A DNA stretch of 64,000 bases from JALHVH01 sp964585685 (GTDB taxonomy: Bacteria; Acidobacteriota; Aminicenantia; Aminicenantales; Saccharicenantaceae), in NCBI GenBank assembly GCA_964585685.1, contig CAZPEP010000027.1, forward strand, positions 53,404 to 117,403. The letters run 5' to 3'. Both the position numbers and the translations under genes were made by a program. Of the stretch, positions 53,501 through 62,548 are shown piece after piece. A model generated the notes under the pieces. It was not told where the DNA came from and did no database searches. It was given only the letters and a program-made list of their open reading frames with translations. How positions within the stretch are numbered: position 1 is the first letter of the stretch; every line of letters begins with the position of its first letter.

Positions 53501-54435
53501 GATTGCCCTTCGAGCGAACGATCTTCAGCGACGAATAAGAAGATTAAGCGGTACACAACACGTAACAATTGACCATGGAAATCGGTGGGAAGCAGTTTTC
53601 CGGTTCGCAACGCATCACGTAAAGAGGTGTTTTTTTGGTGGCTGGTGAAGCCCTCGCCCAGGATCTCCAACGCTCTCTCGACCCCTCCACGCAAGTCGCC
53701 CAGTGCCCGCGTGCCCTGTTCTTCCGCCTCTTTGGCCCACTTCTCGAGCCAGCATGTTTCCGGTCTTCCCTCTTCTCTTGGAGAAAAACGAGTAGCATGG
53801 GTCATGAGCCAGAGGAGGACAAAATCAGAATAGACCTCCCCTGCGAATATGATTTCGAGGTCGAATTCAAGAAATGATTGTCGCGAAAGGGCCTGGTTGT
53901 CACGGAGGATTCGCAGTCGTAACCCGTTAGATAGGACCGCCCATATGTGGTCAGGGCTGCGATTCAAGAGCTCCTGGACGAGGCCGTGGGGATTTATGGC
54001 GGCGGCCCCACGCTGGCCGGCAGCACGGTGGTCAAGAGAGAGCCCGCAGCCTATGAGATGCACAGGCACCGGGCCATAGAATCGGCTGATTGCATATGTT
54101 CGGCCGCCGATCTCTCGACCAGCGGAGGCTTGTAGAAAACCGAAACCCAATTCGCGCATTAGCGGCAAGTTCCATTTGTCATTCGTGAGCCCGGTGCCGG
54201 CCTCGCCCTCAGGAAGGCCGGCTGCGGCGGCACGAAACTCTCCCCAGTGCTTTCGGAGTCTGGTCCACGACTGGGTGATTACTTCGTTCAGGCGCTCGTT
54301 TTGGGGAAGACCGTAGTCCTCAGGCCGGGTACCCTCCAGCTTCGATCTGGGATCTAGCACGCGACGCAGCAGATCGGCGGGTAGCAGGCCACCCTCCGAC
54401 CGTATCGCTTGGAAGTCTTGCGTACGGCGGGCCAT
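50563..54435 (-). CDS. Eco57I-like N6-adenine DNA methyltransferase (DrmMI-like)
   Basis: 1290 residues. Motif I VCDPAVGSGHFLMG (about 510-525), GVDLNPMAAELCRVSLWLEAL (after it) and motif IV GNPPWQ (about 780) define a gamma-class adenine methylase. The C-terminal third (about 930-1180) looks like a target-recognition part, and DFIARKQLASKHLTMTLLDSFPLP is a familiar end motif of the Eco57I/PglX group. The N-terminal 330 residues contain DHIWAVLSNGLRLRILRDN, as in the region of type IIG/restriction-linked proteins, but no clear PD-(D/E)xK site. It starts two bases after the SNF2 gene stop. It would mark self DNA for the operon; class 1 DISARM has a methylase of this kind. Confidence 0.85.
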   Translation of the reverse strand: MARRTQDFQAIRSEGGLLPADLLRRVLDPRSKLEGTRPEDYGLPQNERLNEVITQSWTRLRKHWGEFRAAAAGLPEGEAGTGLTNDKWNLPLMRELGFGFLQASAGREIGGRTYAISRFYGPVPVHLIGCGLSLDHRAAGQRGAAAINPHGLVQELLNRSPDHIWAVLSNGLRLRILRDNQALSRQSFLEFDLEIIFAGEVYSDFVLLWLMTHATRFSPREEGRPETCWLEKWAKEAEEQGTRALGDLRGGVERALEILGEGFTSHQKNTSLRDALRTGKLLPTDFHGQLLRVVYRLIFLFVAEDRSLEGQSLLHPADDSDAARIARERYTMHYSSTRLRDMAGRIKGSRHGDLWRQFQLLVGALSGNADSASVREQLALPALGSFLWDPASTQALNDAELTNHDFLEALRFLAFTRQGKVLRPVDYRNLGAEELGGVYESLLALTPQISADGARFTFADFSGNERKTSGSYYTPDSLVQCLLDSALDPVVEEAIKGKVGREAEKAILALKVCDPAVGSGHFLMGAAHRLARHLARVRALAEGESEASPLRYQHAIRDVIGRCLYGVDLNPMAAELCRVSLWLEALEPGKPLSFLDHHIRVGNSLLGATPRLISAGLPDEAFTPVEGDDKKVCMVLKKINKAARNGLGPIFAKQEAETQAHLQQVAAALEEMPDGRPEDIRAKEMCLRRYEQTDDYRQKKQLADAWCAAFVIRKYFRDPGREAGATGVTREHLNGIVGGLPLSTEIAADVERLSGQYQFFHWHLAFPEVVAQGGFDCVLGNPPWQAMSPDRAQFFGRYIDNFRAKSESEQKAAIAEILEDSTISQSWGEYTRSLYSSVLFMKSSGRYTRFAEGNLGKGDFNVYRMFVEHALDTGRTAAQVVPGLFATGANTSGIRKELLSTRRLSALFVLNNIQRQWFDVSVNSVCIYVARPQTDRQDFTAAFRISSLEELAALRTNSIRLRHQDVMAQSPELFAVPSVRNPFDADLTARLYKTAPRSGEVCSGYPHRDLLRELDMGNDRDRFNDRGDGLPVYEGRMIDRYDYRAKQFISGRGASSRWGVAPFDCTAKIIKPQWYVAKANVPGKLGNRWAYYRIGYGNIADPSMRRSVIAACIPPQSICGDTVPTVAVPAGSEWVFICWLAWMNSTPLDFIARKQLASKHLTMTLLDSFPLPRPSPESPGFFRLSELVVGLMCTGREMDGLRDLLRQQLPGSMKTVSDTKAYLSEHERAYADAEIDAVVAKIFFALNRAEYEFILDSFDVLKRYEEEVFNEFRTKRICLEKYDVLDEKFG

Positions 54436-54437
54436 GG

Positions 54438-57272
54438 TCAGCTCAACCTCGGTAACAAGACATAGGCTCCAAGGATGTCCACTGGAAGGACGGGCTGGAC
54501 GGCAACGCGGCCTTTGGTGCGTGAGGCCTCTCGCACACGCTCATGAGTAGCAAGCAGGGTTGTTGCTCGCTCCATCGAGACCAGCTCGAGCGCCGCTTGG
54601 AGGCGCTGCAGCGCTGGAATGAGAAGACCGAGTTGTTGGTCGATTGCGGTTTGGATCAGGGTTCTATCTGGTTTCGCAGTCAACAATCGTTCGCCCTCCG
54701 CGGCAGTCAGCCACTCGGGTTTGTCTGCCTGTCCGGAACAGGCCAGGGGCAGTATCTCCTCACAGAGGATCGTCTCCCCGTCCCTGCCCGCAATCTGGAG
54801 GTGGAATCTGAAGCGTGCCACAAGCAGAGTTGTACGTACGTTTACGGCAGAGGTCGAAATGACGCCACATCGCGATGCTATAGGCCGTCCGTCCCGAGCA
54901 GCGGGATCCAGCGCTTGGTCGAGCGTCCAGCTGGCGAGCCCTTCTACTATCAGGCTGGTTCGGCCCAGGTAGACCTCGTCGTCCTCCAACGGAAGGTCGA
55001 ATCGCCCTTTGAATGGTTCGTCGCGTCCGATCGCCTGGTGTAAGGCTCGTGGATTTTCATTGCTTAGATGGACGGTGACAGACTTCCCGGAGATCCTAAC
55101 TGGCACGTTAGCCGCCCCAAGTACCGCGTGGAAGAAACGCGCGACGTCCTCATTTCGGCCAATGGCCGTACGCACATTCTGGAGTTCTGCCGCAACGGCA
55201 TCCGGGCTCAGGGTCTGTTGTGCAAATAATGAGCGGCTGGCCTTTTCGCGATCCCTGGCCCGCTCCCATTCGGTGTGGATAATCTGCTTTTTTGATTCTA
55301 AGTCTTCAATAAAGTCAAAGGCCAACTGCCCGGGACGCATAGCACTCCGCTCCCGGAACAATGCACCCTGAAAAAGAGCCTCCGCGATCTGCTGGCTGGA
55401 ATCGGGCACGGCGACCGTAACCCCAAGTGCGCTTTTGATGCTCTTATGCTTTCTTATCAGGACGTCAAGAATGACGCCGTCAATAGGATTGTCCGTGCCG
55501 TAGTAGGTGATAACTCGGACCTCAGGCTTATCCTGGCCGAAACGATCGACGCGTCCCTCACGCTGTTCGTGGCGGGTGGGATTCCAGGCGAGGTCATAAT
55601 GCAGGACAGCGTTAAATTTTTGCTGAAGGTTTACGCCTTCCGCAAGACAGTCCGTACACACCAGCAAATACTGGCCGGGTTCGGCGGCGAGAGACGCTAT
55701 TCTGGCCTCCCTCTCCGCGGGCGGCAGAAGGCCGGTAACGGACTCGACCCTGATTTTGCCAGGCAGCATCTCACGAAGGCGGCGGGCTACATATTCAGCA
55801 GTATCAATGAACCGGCAGAAGATAACGGGCTGGAAGTCGTCACGAAGGAGCGCTTTGATCTCCCGGGCCGCACCTTGGAGCTTGAGATCTTCCTCCGGCG
55901 TGATGCTTTCAGCTCTCCGGGCGAATTCGAGAAGTCTCCGCCGCGTATTTGCTGTCCCGGCTTCCGTATCTGAACCAGGATTGAAATCGATTGCGAGCTC
56001 GTCGCCGACATCGTCCTGATCGAGGACCGTCCGGCGTCCTACATCGTCGACTTCTTCTTCCTCAACTTGGTCGACCGCGGCTCGATTGCGCAGTGTTGCT
56101 GCCGCCGCAGCCGGGCTCGAAGAAACGCACCGCAACAAGGCCAACGCCGACCAATACCTGACCCGACGGTGCCGTTCTCCATTATCGCCTTCAGAAACAT
56201 ACTCGCGTGCAAAACTCAAGATATCTTCAAAAAGCTCACGATAGCTCTTGCTGAACGTGTACGTGGCTTCTTTATCCATGCGCTCGGGGAATGCAGTGTC
56301 AGTTTCCAGGTAATTACGTATATCCGCCCGCCGGCGTTGGACAAGATGCCGGGCCAGCCTTCGACGAATCCCCGCACGCTCATCCTGACCGAGGTCAGCG
56401 GGCAGGTCTGCGAACTCCTGATCGAGAAGACTGAGAAGGGAACGGAATGCCTCTTCGTTGCCGCTGTGCGGAGTGGCTGTGACAAGTAGCAGGTGCCTGA
56501 CGCCATCAGCCGCAAGACGATTCACGAGTTCGAACCTCTGTTGCTGACTCCGGCCTACACCGCCGGCCAACGTACAGCCATGGGCTTCATCGACGATCAC
56601 GAACTCAGGACACTTGAGGATGAAGTCCTCAGCCCTACGTGGCGACTTGATAAAGTCAGTGGAAACGACTGTAAAGCGGTGGCGGTCGAAGACCGAAACT
56701 CCCAGGGGCAGGTCGCGCTCGAGAGATTGGATGGTGCTTGAAAGCACTAGTTCGGCATCAATATGGAACTTCTCCGCCAATTCACGCTGCCATTGCTCCG
56801 CTAGATGCGGAGGGCAGAGCACGGTCATCCGCCGGATTTCGCCCCTATCGAGAAGTTCGCGGGCGATCACACAGGCCTCGATCGTCTTGCCGATACCGAC
56901 ATCGTCGGCTATGAGCATGCGAATTGGATCGAGTTTCAGCGCCATTATCAAGGGAACAAGCTGGTAGGGACGGGGCTCGACCGCGATGCGAGCGAAACTC
57001 CTGAAAGGGCCTGCCGCAGCGCGAGTCGAGAGGCGTGCCGCGTCACGCAAGAGCCGCCCCGAGGCGAAGTCCCCGAGATCCTCCTTCCCGGGCAGAGAAA
57101 ATGTCGCTGAAGAGACAGGCTCAACCGCAGGAAGAATACCGGTTGTCTCCTCGTCCAATCCGCCGACAGGACGGAGGATCAGGAGCTCTTCCGTGGAGTC
57201 GGGCAGGACAACCCACTCCCGCCCGCGGGCGTGGACAAGTGTTCCGGGTTTTGAAAGGGATACGGTACTCAT
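54438..57272 (-). CDS. SNF2-family helicase (DrmD-like)
   Basis: 944 residues from the ATG at 57272, which overlaps the stop of the helicase gene by four bases (ATGA); an earlier in-frame start would overlap it by 55. Motif I DDVGIGKT (about 115-122), motif II DEAHG (about 225), motif VI EGRVDRFGQ, and the SNF2/HepA pattern VLHYDLAWNPTRHEQREG are all present. It is an ATP-driven DNA translocase rather than a strand-separating enzyme by family. In class 1 DISARM the SNF2 helicase DrmD precedes the methylase, and it does here. Confidence 0.87.
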   Translation of the reverse strand: MSTVSLSKPGTLVHARGREWVVLPDSTEELLILRPVGGLDEETTGILPAVEPVSSATFSLPGKEDLGDFASGRLLRDAARLSTRAAAGPFRSFARIAVEPRPYQLVPLIMALKLDPIRMLIADDVGIGKTIEACVIARELLDRGEIRRMTVLCPPHLAEQWQRELAEKFHIDAELVLSSTIQSLERDLPLGVSVFDRHRFTVVSTDFIKSPRRAEDFILKCPEFVIVDEAHGCTLAGGVGRSQQQRFELVNRLAADGVRHLLLVTATPHSGNEEAFRSLLSLLDQEFADLPADLGQDERAGIRRRLARHLVQRRRADIRNYLETDTAFPERMDKEATYTFSKSYRELFEDILSFAREYVSEGDNGERHRRVRYWSALALLRCVSSSPAAAAATLRNRAAVDQVEEEEVDDVGRRTVLDQDDVGDELAIDFNPGSDTEAGTANTRRRLLEFARRAESITPEEDLKLQGAAREIKALLRDDFQPVIFCRFIDTAEYVARRLREMLPGKIRVESVTGLLPPAEREARIASLAAEPGQYLLVCTDCLAEGVNLQQKFNAVLHYDLAWNPTRHEQREGRVDRFGQDKPEVRVITYYGTDNPIDGVILDVLIRKHKSIKSALGVTVAVPDSSQQIAEALFQGALFRERSAMRPGQLAFDFIEDLESKKQIIHTEWERARDREKASRSLFAQQTLSPDAVAAELQNVRTAIGRNEDVARFFHAVLGAANVPVRISGKSVTVHLSNENPRALHQAIGRDEPFKGRFDLPLEDDEVYLGRTSLIVEGLASWTLDQALDPAARDGRPIASRCGVISTSAVNVRTTLLVARFRFHLQIAGRDGETILCEEILPLACSGQADKPEWLTAAEGERLLTAKPDRTLIQTAIDQQLGLLIPALQRLQAALELVSMERATTLLATHERVREASRTKGRVAVQPVLPVDILGAYVLLPRLS

Positions 57273-60200
57273 GGGTGGGGTACGCCGAATACGTCTGGAT
57301 GCTGGCCGAATATTTTTAGCCAATCCGTTTTATGATGGAATCGGATCACGATATAACCCATTTCTATCAGGGCCTTTGTAGTTCCGTCATCTTCACGAAT
57401 CTGGCCCGGTTCATCATGATGGGGTCCATCGATGTAGATCGCCGCATTGTATTCTCTGTAGAAGAAGTCCGGCTGCGTGAAATAGCCAGGTATCTTGTAC
57501 TGGGCGTCGCTTGGCACGCGAAGCATGAGCTTGTCTACCAGGTCGAGCCAACTTTGCTCGAGCTTGCTGTCGCATCGCTTGCGGAGAGCGGTCAATCGCT
57601 CTTCTCGCGACCCTGCGCCGCCGGCAAGGCGGCATTCCGCTCGTGACAGAGAGGACAATTGGTCCCTGATGAGCATCCGGTCAAGGTCCTTATGGTCAGG
57701 CTGATTGACGTATTCAAGGAGGCATTCGTAGCAGGCTTTGCCGCAGTGACTCGCCCCGTGGTCCTCCAATGATTCCGGGTCGAAATGGCATATCTCGAGC
57801 GCACGCCTTGCCAAGAGGAGCAGAATTGCCGGATCCTCGACGAGCTGCCTGAGGACTCCAGCACCGCCTTCGGAAGCCTCATAGAAGAGTATCCATCTTC
57901 TGTCCTGCGATGACGGCATAGGCTCGCTGAGCAGCTCTCGCGGCTCGAGCTGGAAATGGCGCTGGATGGCCTGTTTGAACGCCGACTCGAGACCTGCCAT
58001 CTCCTGTACGGAGCGAGGCGGCTCAAACCGCATTACTAGCGCATTCTTGGTGTCTTTCACATAGGGGACTACCCGTTGGAGACGTGCTTGTGTCGCTGCG
58101 TCCTCCTGGTCCTCCTCATCCGCTTTGTTCTTTGCCCAATAGCCTCGCTCCAGGTCCAGGCTGAAGCCATGAGGCTCTGTTTCCCGCTGATTTAGCCACC
58201 CCAGGTTGATCCGATAGAGATCCGTTGAGTCACCATAGCTAAGACGGAGGACCAGTGCCCCATCGCAATATACCTCTGCGTCCTTGCGGTCCTGCATCCC
58301 GCCTATCTCTGGAAAGCGATATGAAGTGACGAGCTTGTAGCCGAACCGCTGCCTTTCCTCCTCGTCACACGTGATCCTCTGTGCGAGCTTTAGGCTTACA
58401 TTCTGCAGCTGGACTAGGTTATCTATCCGAGCCTCCCCGGCCAGCGCAGACCCGCATCGATCGCAGATCTCGGCCAGATTGTGGCCTTGCTCGAGATGAG
58501 CATAGCCGCACTCCGGGCAACGTTTCATGGTCATGGTCACAAGTTCGTGGGTGGCTTCGATATCGTCGGAGCCAAAATCGAGGTTGACCTTATTAACGCG
58601 ATATCGGGCCCCCTCATGGTAAAAGAGGGCCCGGGGACCGAACTCGGATATGGCAATAAACCGTGGCCGAGAGATGTACTCGTCGCGTCCCATCCGCCGG
58701 CGCCGGCCCGGAACATAGGCCGAGAGGGGGAGTCTCGGGAAATTGTAGCCGGGTAGGAAACCTTCAGTGGCAAAGTATCGATATGAGTAGAAATCACCCT
58801 CATAGATTCCTTCTGCTTCAGTAAGCAAGCGGATCTGGCTTTCAGCCTGGGCACGCAAGCGGCGAGAATGATTGCGTTCATACTCCGGTCGGGCATGGTC
58901 CCCGATGATCTTATGGTGTAGTTCGCGTTGACGGAGAGCGGAGCGATACAAGCTCCGCCAGCGATCACAGGCGGCGTCAAAGTTGCGTTCGACCTGATCG
59001 AGAACCTCGGTAACCCAGTTCTCGTTGAACCAAGTTGTCGTCTCGAGCTCGCGGCGGATGCTGTCGATTATCTGAGATGCTTTGGATAGCGTCAACGCGC
59101 GTTGAGCGGGCTTGCGCAATTCGCTCAAGATCGCGTCCTTGATTGGCAGGGGGAACTTGCCGTCAGCCGGATTAAGGTCCAGGACCGTAGCGAGGGTTTT
59201 GCCGAGATCTGGTTTGGCGACACTCATCCAGATAGCGTTGAGGTGGGACCTTATCAGATCACGATTCCTGAGATCGATTCGTGGCGGCGCCACAGCGCCC
59301 GCCACCATCTTGCTGGGCTCCCGATAAAAGAATTGGTCGTGTGGGCTACGGCCTGCACAATAGGTAAAGACGAGAGCAGGCTGTCCGCCGCGCCCCGCGC
59401 GTCCACTGCGTTGAGCATAGTTGGCAGGCGAGGGCGGGACGTTACGCAGGTTAACGAGATTTAATTGGGCGATATCGACACCCAATTCCATCGTAGGCGA
59501 ACAGAATAACAGGGGCAGGTCACCGCTTCGGAACCGATCTTCCCGGGCCTGGCGATCTTCAGGGGCGACCTGTGCCGTGTGCTCCCGTGCTTCGAGCACA
59601 CACTTGAGATCTACAAAGGTGTTGTAACAATTCACAAAATAGCGATTGACCTCTGGAGGGATCTCTCCCGCATCGAGCAAGCGGGTACGGTCTATCGGTC
59701 GGACTTCGCCATCCCCGGGCAACCAGCGGAGCGCATCTGCATTTAGCTGATAGCCCGGGTCATCACTATCGCGTCCGCTGCGGACTTGTTCCACGATGCC
59801 GTAGCGCTTGAGGGCAAGGAACAGAAACTTGATGGCCTCATCCACTTCCGTGCGGCCCAGGCTAAATCCCTCTGGAACGTGAGGAGCCAGAGAGCGTTTG
59901 AGATAGCGGCCATACGAACCATAGGAAGTGATGGGGAATGCGGAACGGTCCTCCCGGCGCTTCGGTCTGGGATATGCAACAACAGACTTGGTTAGTTCTT
60001 TTTCATCATCCAGGTACCAAACTGTGTCCTCGAGGAGCCGCGGTTTAGTTTGTTCCACGAGGTCAAGTTGCTTGAGCGGGTCCAGGACATCGACCTTCAC
60101 AGCGAGAGCACGGCGCATCACATCAAGGAAAGTGCGGAGAATCTCCTCCCTTGTCGCGGCGGGGCAAGCTCTGAGTGAGGCAGGACATTCGATGAAACGT

Positions 60201-62548
60201 TCACCATCGCGGCCTTCACGGACCGAGAACCCGGCATCCCAGAGCCCCGCTTCGCCAAGCAGCCCGTGATCGCCAGTCAGTCCGTCAAAATCGAAATGAA
60301 GCAATCCGCAGTCTTCTAAGTTTGGCGCGGTCACGCGCCACCCACGCTGAAGATCACGATAGAGGAAATAGGTGATAACGCGCCGAAGGGCGTCCTGGGT
60401 GGCGACAAGTGCTGGCCCACGGACATCAGGATCGGCAGCATACTCGTCGAATGGCAGCTGCATCGCCTCGAAGATGCTGTTCGATAGTTCTCCGTGCCGC
60501 AGGCCAGCCGAGCCCTTCAGTTGCGTCGCCTTATGTAGCGCGGAACGCAACAGAGCTACCTGAACGAAGTCATTGAAATGACCGGCTTGCAGGGAAGCGT
60601 CCTGGCGGTTATCGGTAAAGCTAAGTAGCTTTCGGGCCTCTGGGGCCAGATCACGATCGCCTTGCATCTCGATTAGAGACCGGACGGCAAGGATCGTCGT
60701 GGCGGTACTCCGGTTGTCGACCCCAAGGGTAGCCAGCTTGTTACGCTCCGAACGCTGGGTCCTGCTATAAGCTACTCCGCATAGTGGATCCAAGCAGAAT
60801 AAGAAGTTACCGCGGATCAGGGCTGCGGGCAATCCTGCGCCCTCTACAACTATTCGACCGGCGGCATCGACGAAGATAGGCTCCGGCACATCGGAGCGTG
60901 AGTCCGGACGGACGCGCTCCTCGCCCTGGGCGGTCGGCTCCTTCATAAAATCCGGCAAGCGTTCGAGGAGGTTTGGCCCCTCCGTCCGCGGCCAAGGGGA
61001 CGTTTCGGAGACGTAAACATACGCTTCGATACTGTCATCCACGTCCTTTTCGTGACGGTCCTCTCGAGGGAATAGGGTCTTGCCGTGTTCGCCAGAAACG
61101 ACTTTTACACGATAGTACGCGGTGCCGCAGTGTCGACAGAAAACCAGGGGAAAAAGTGGTTTATCTGGTTCACCGGGCTTTGCGGCCTTTTTTGCGATCT
61201 CGAGATGACGGACGGCCTCGGGCTCGAGGGTGGTCCAGACGGTGTCGCCGCGAGTGAAAAACTGGTGCAGGCGGAAGGCAAAGATGGGAAATCGGCTCGA
61301 TTCGCTGCGACAAAGCTTAGATCCGTGGAGCAGGAACCGACGAAGGGTTTTGGCACAATTCTCCGGGTCGGTGTCGGTCAATTCGGCCAGCTCTACTGCG
61401 GCGCTCTTCTGATTCTCGATCGTATCGCCCTGCAGTCTACGAGGCATCTGCCGGATGAGATAATCAGAACCTGATTCTTTTCTGACTCCAAAGGTCGACT
61501 CGATCCAGGACGAGAGTGGGTGGCTCTGGAAAGCGTCGTAGCTCTCTGGGGGAGCCGTATCCGAGGTGACGGTGGAGCGGATAGCCTTGATCATGATGCC
61601 GTCATTGAGGTCGACTTCTGGGGTAGCTCGCTCAAGGACCTCGTTGATCACCTGGTCTGGGACGAAATCTATGCCGAAAAGAGATTGGGCTACTTTCGCA
61701 ATCTCCTCGCGTTGCTCTTCCACCGAACCACCGCTGGCCATAGTTGCCGATGTCCCGATGCAGACTATGTCGTGATCTCCGAAGGCCTGCCTGCAGCGAC
61801 GGATGAGAAGCGCAACGTCGGCCCCTTGGCGGCCTCGATAGGTGTGAAGCTCGTCGAAAACGAGGAATCTTAGATTTTGTGCGGCCCGGACGAGTTCTCG
61901 ATCCTCCGATCGTGTGAGGAGCAGCTCGAGCATCACGTAGTTTGTGAGAAGTACGTCCGGCGGGTTACTGCGGATGGCTTCGCGGATTTCTCCCTTCTCT
62001 TGACCTGTATAGCGGGCGAAACGCACAGGAGGCCTGCCCTCGGGGTATCCCTTCTCTAAGAACTTCTTGAGTTCCTCGTCCTGGCTATTGGCCAGGGCGT
62101 TCATGGGATAAACGACAATCGCTTGGATCCCTCGGCCGGAGCCGTTCCTAAGGACATGATCGACGATCGGCACGATGTAGGTCAGACTTTTGCCTGAGCC
62201 GGTGCCGCTCGTTAGAACGTAGGATTTGCCCTCTTTTGCTTTGACGATTGCCGCTCGCTGGTGTTCATGAAGGTGGAGTTGCTTGCCAGTATGATTGGCA
62301 TCGGATTTATCAAGACGAAAGATACTTTTGCATTCCGGGTGAAGAACCCCCTTTTCTGTCAAATCGTCAATCGTCCCGCCTTGAAAGAAGGTCGGATTGA
62401 GCTGGAGCAGCGGTTCTGGCCAGAAGGCACCGGCGTTCAATTCTGAATCCACTTTGTCCGAGATGCGGGTATCCGCGATCTTAATGAAACTGCGGGTGTA
62501 GCTCGAATAGTCTCCAACGAGTCGATCTCTGAGATCAAAGACGTTCAT
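57269..62548 (-). CDS. DUF1998 superfamily-2 helicase with nuclease-like C-terminus
   Basis: 1759 residues with a GGAG site seven bases before the ATG. N-terminal SF2 helicase: Walker A GTGSGKS (115-121), DELH (232-235), GTSATMAS, and the second lobe with QRSGRAGRGG (about 1050). Two Cys-pair clusters (CRHCGTAY, CPECGYAH with CDRCG) and the DUF1998 domain follow (about 1530-1620, with CGKACYECLLEYVNQPDH). The last 67 residues (PDFFYREYN, D1694; IYIDGPHHD, D1707 and H1710-H1711; GYIVIRF) match the DUF559/Vsr-type nuclease pattern. It combines parts seen in DISARM DrmA (helicase) and DrmB (DUF1998) and is as long as DruE of Druantia, but with this tail. First gene of the operon. Confidence 0.8.
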   Translation of the reverse strand: MNVFDLRDRLVGDYSSYTRSFIKIADTRISDKVDSELNAGAFWPEPLLQLNPTFFQGGTIDDLTEKGVLHPECKSIFRLDKSDANHTGKQLHLHEHQRAAIVKAKEGKSYVLTSGTGSGKSLTYIVPIVDHVLRNGSGRGIQAIVVYPMNALANSQDEELKKFLEKGYPEGRPPVRFARYTGQEKGEIREAIRSNPPDVLLTNYVMLELLLTRSEDRELVRAAQNLRFLVFDELHTYRGRQGADVALLIRRCRQAFGDHDIVCIGTSATMASGGSVEEQREEIAKVAQSLFGIDFVPDQVINEVLERATPEVDLNDGIMIKAIRSTVTSDTAPPESYDAFQSHPLSSWIESTFGVRKESGSDYLIRQMPRRLQGDTIENQKSAAVELAELTDTDPENCAKTLRRFLLHGSKLCRSESSRFPIFAFRLHQFFTRGDTVWTTLEPEAVRHLEIAKKAAKPGEPDKPLFPLVFCRHCGTAYYRVKVVSGEHGKTLFPREDRHEKDVDDSIEAYVYVSETSPWPRTEGPNLLERLPDFMKEPTAQGEERVRPDSRSDVPEPIFVDAAGRIVVEGAGLPAALIRGNFLFCLDPLCGVAYSRTQRSERNKLATLGVDNRSTATTILAVRSLIEMQGDRDLAPEARKLLSFTDNRQDASLQAGHFNDFVQVALLRSALHKATQLKGSAGLRHGELSNSIFEAMQLPFDEYAADPDVRGPALVATQDALRRVITYFLYRDLQRGWRVTAPNLEDCGLLHFDFDGLTGDHGLLGEAGLWDAGFSVREGRDGERFIECPASLRACPAATREEILRTFLDVMRRALAVKVDVLDPLKQLDLVEQTKPRLLEDTVWYLDDEKELTKSVVAYPRPKRREDRSAFPITSYGSYGRYLKRSLAPHVPEGFSLGRTEVDEAIKFLFLALKRYGIVEQVRSGRDSDDPGYQLNADALRWLPGDGEVRPIDRTRLLDAGEIPPEVNRYFVNCYNTFVDLKCVLEAREHTAQVAPEDRQAREDRFRSGDLPLLFCSPTMELGVDIAQLNLVNLRNVPPSPANYAQRSGRAGRGGQPALVFTYCAGRSPHDQFFYREPSKMVAGAVAPPRIDLRNRDLIRSHLNAIWMSVAKPDLGKTLATVLDLNPADGKFPLPIKDAILSELRKPAQRALTLSKASQIIDSIRRELETTTWFNENWVTEVLDQVERNFDAACDRWRSLYRSALRQRELHHKIIGDHARPEYERNHSRRLRAQAESQIRLLTEAEGIYEGDFYSYRYFATEGFLPGYNFPRLPLSAYVPGRRRRMGRDEYISRPRFIAISEFGPRALFYHEGARYRVNKVNLDFGSDDIEATHELVTMTMKRCPECGYAHLEQGHNLAEICDRCGSALAGEARIDNLVQLQNVSLKLAQRITCDEEERQRFGYKLVTSYRFPEIGGMQDRKDAEVYCDGALVLRLSYGDSTDLYRINLGWLNQRETEPHGFSLDLERGYWAKNKADEEDQEDAATQARLQRVVPYVKDTKNALVMRFEPPRSVQEMAGLESAFKQAIQRHFQLEPRELLSEPMPSSQDRRWILFYEASEGGAGVLRQLVEDPAILLLLARRALEICHFDPESLEDHGASHCGKACYECLLEYVNQPDHKDLDRMLIRDQLSSLSRAECRLAGGAGSREERLTALRKRCDSKLEQSWLDLVDKLMLRVPSDAQYKIPGYFTQPDFFYREYNAAIYIDGPHHDEPGQIREDDGTTKALIEMGYIVIRFHHKTDWLKIFGQHPDVFGVPHP

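Noticed and set aside
50563..62548. BREX, Dpd or Druantia system
   Set aside because: BREX would need pglZ and a brxC ATPase, Dpd needs queuosine-type synthesis genes, and none are here. Druantia type II/III was considered for the long DUF1998 helicase, but the adenine methylase and SNF2 partner fit DISARM better.
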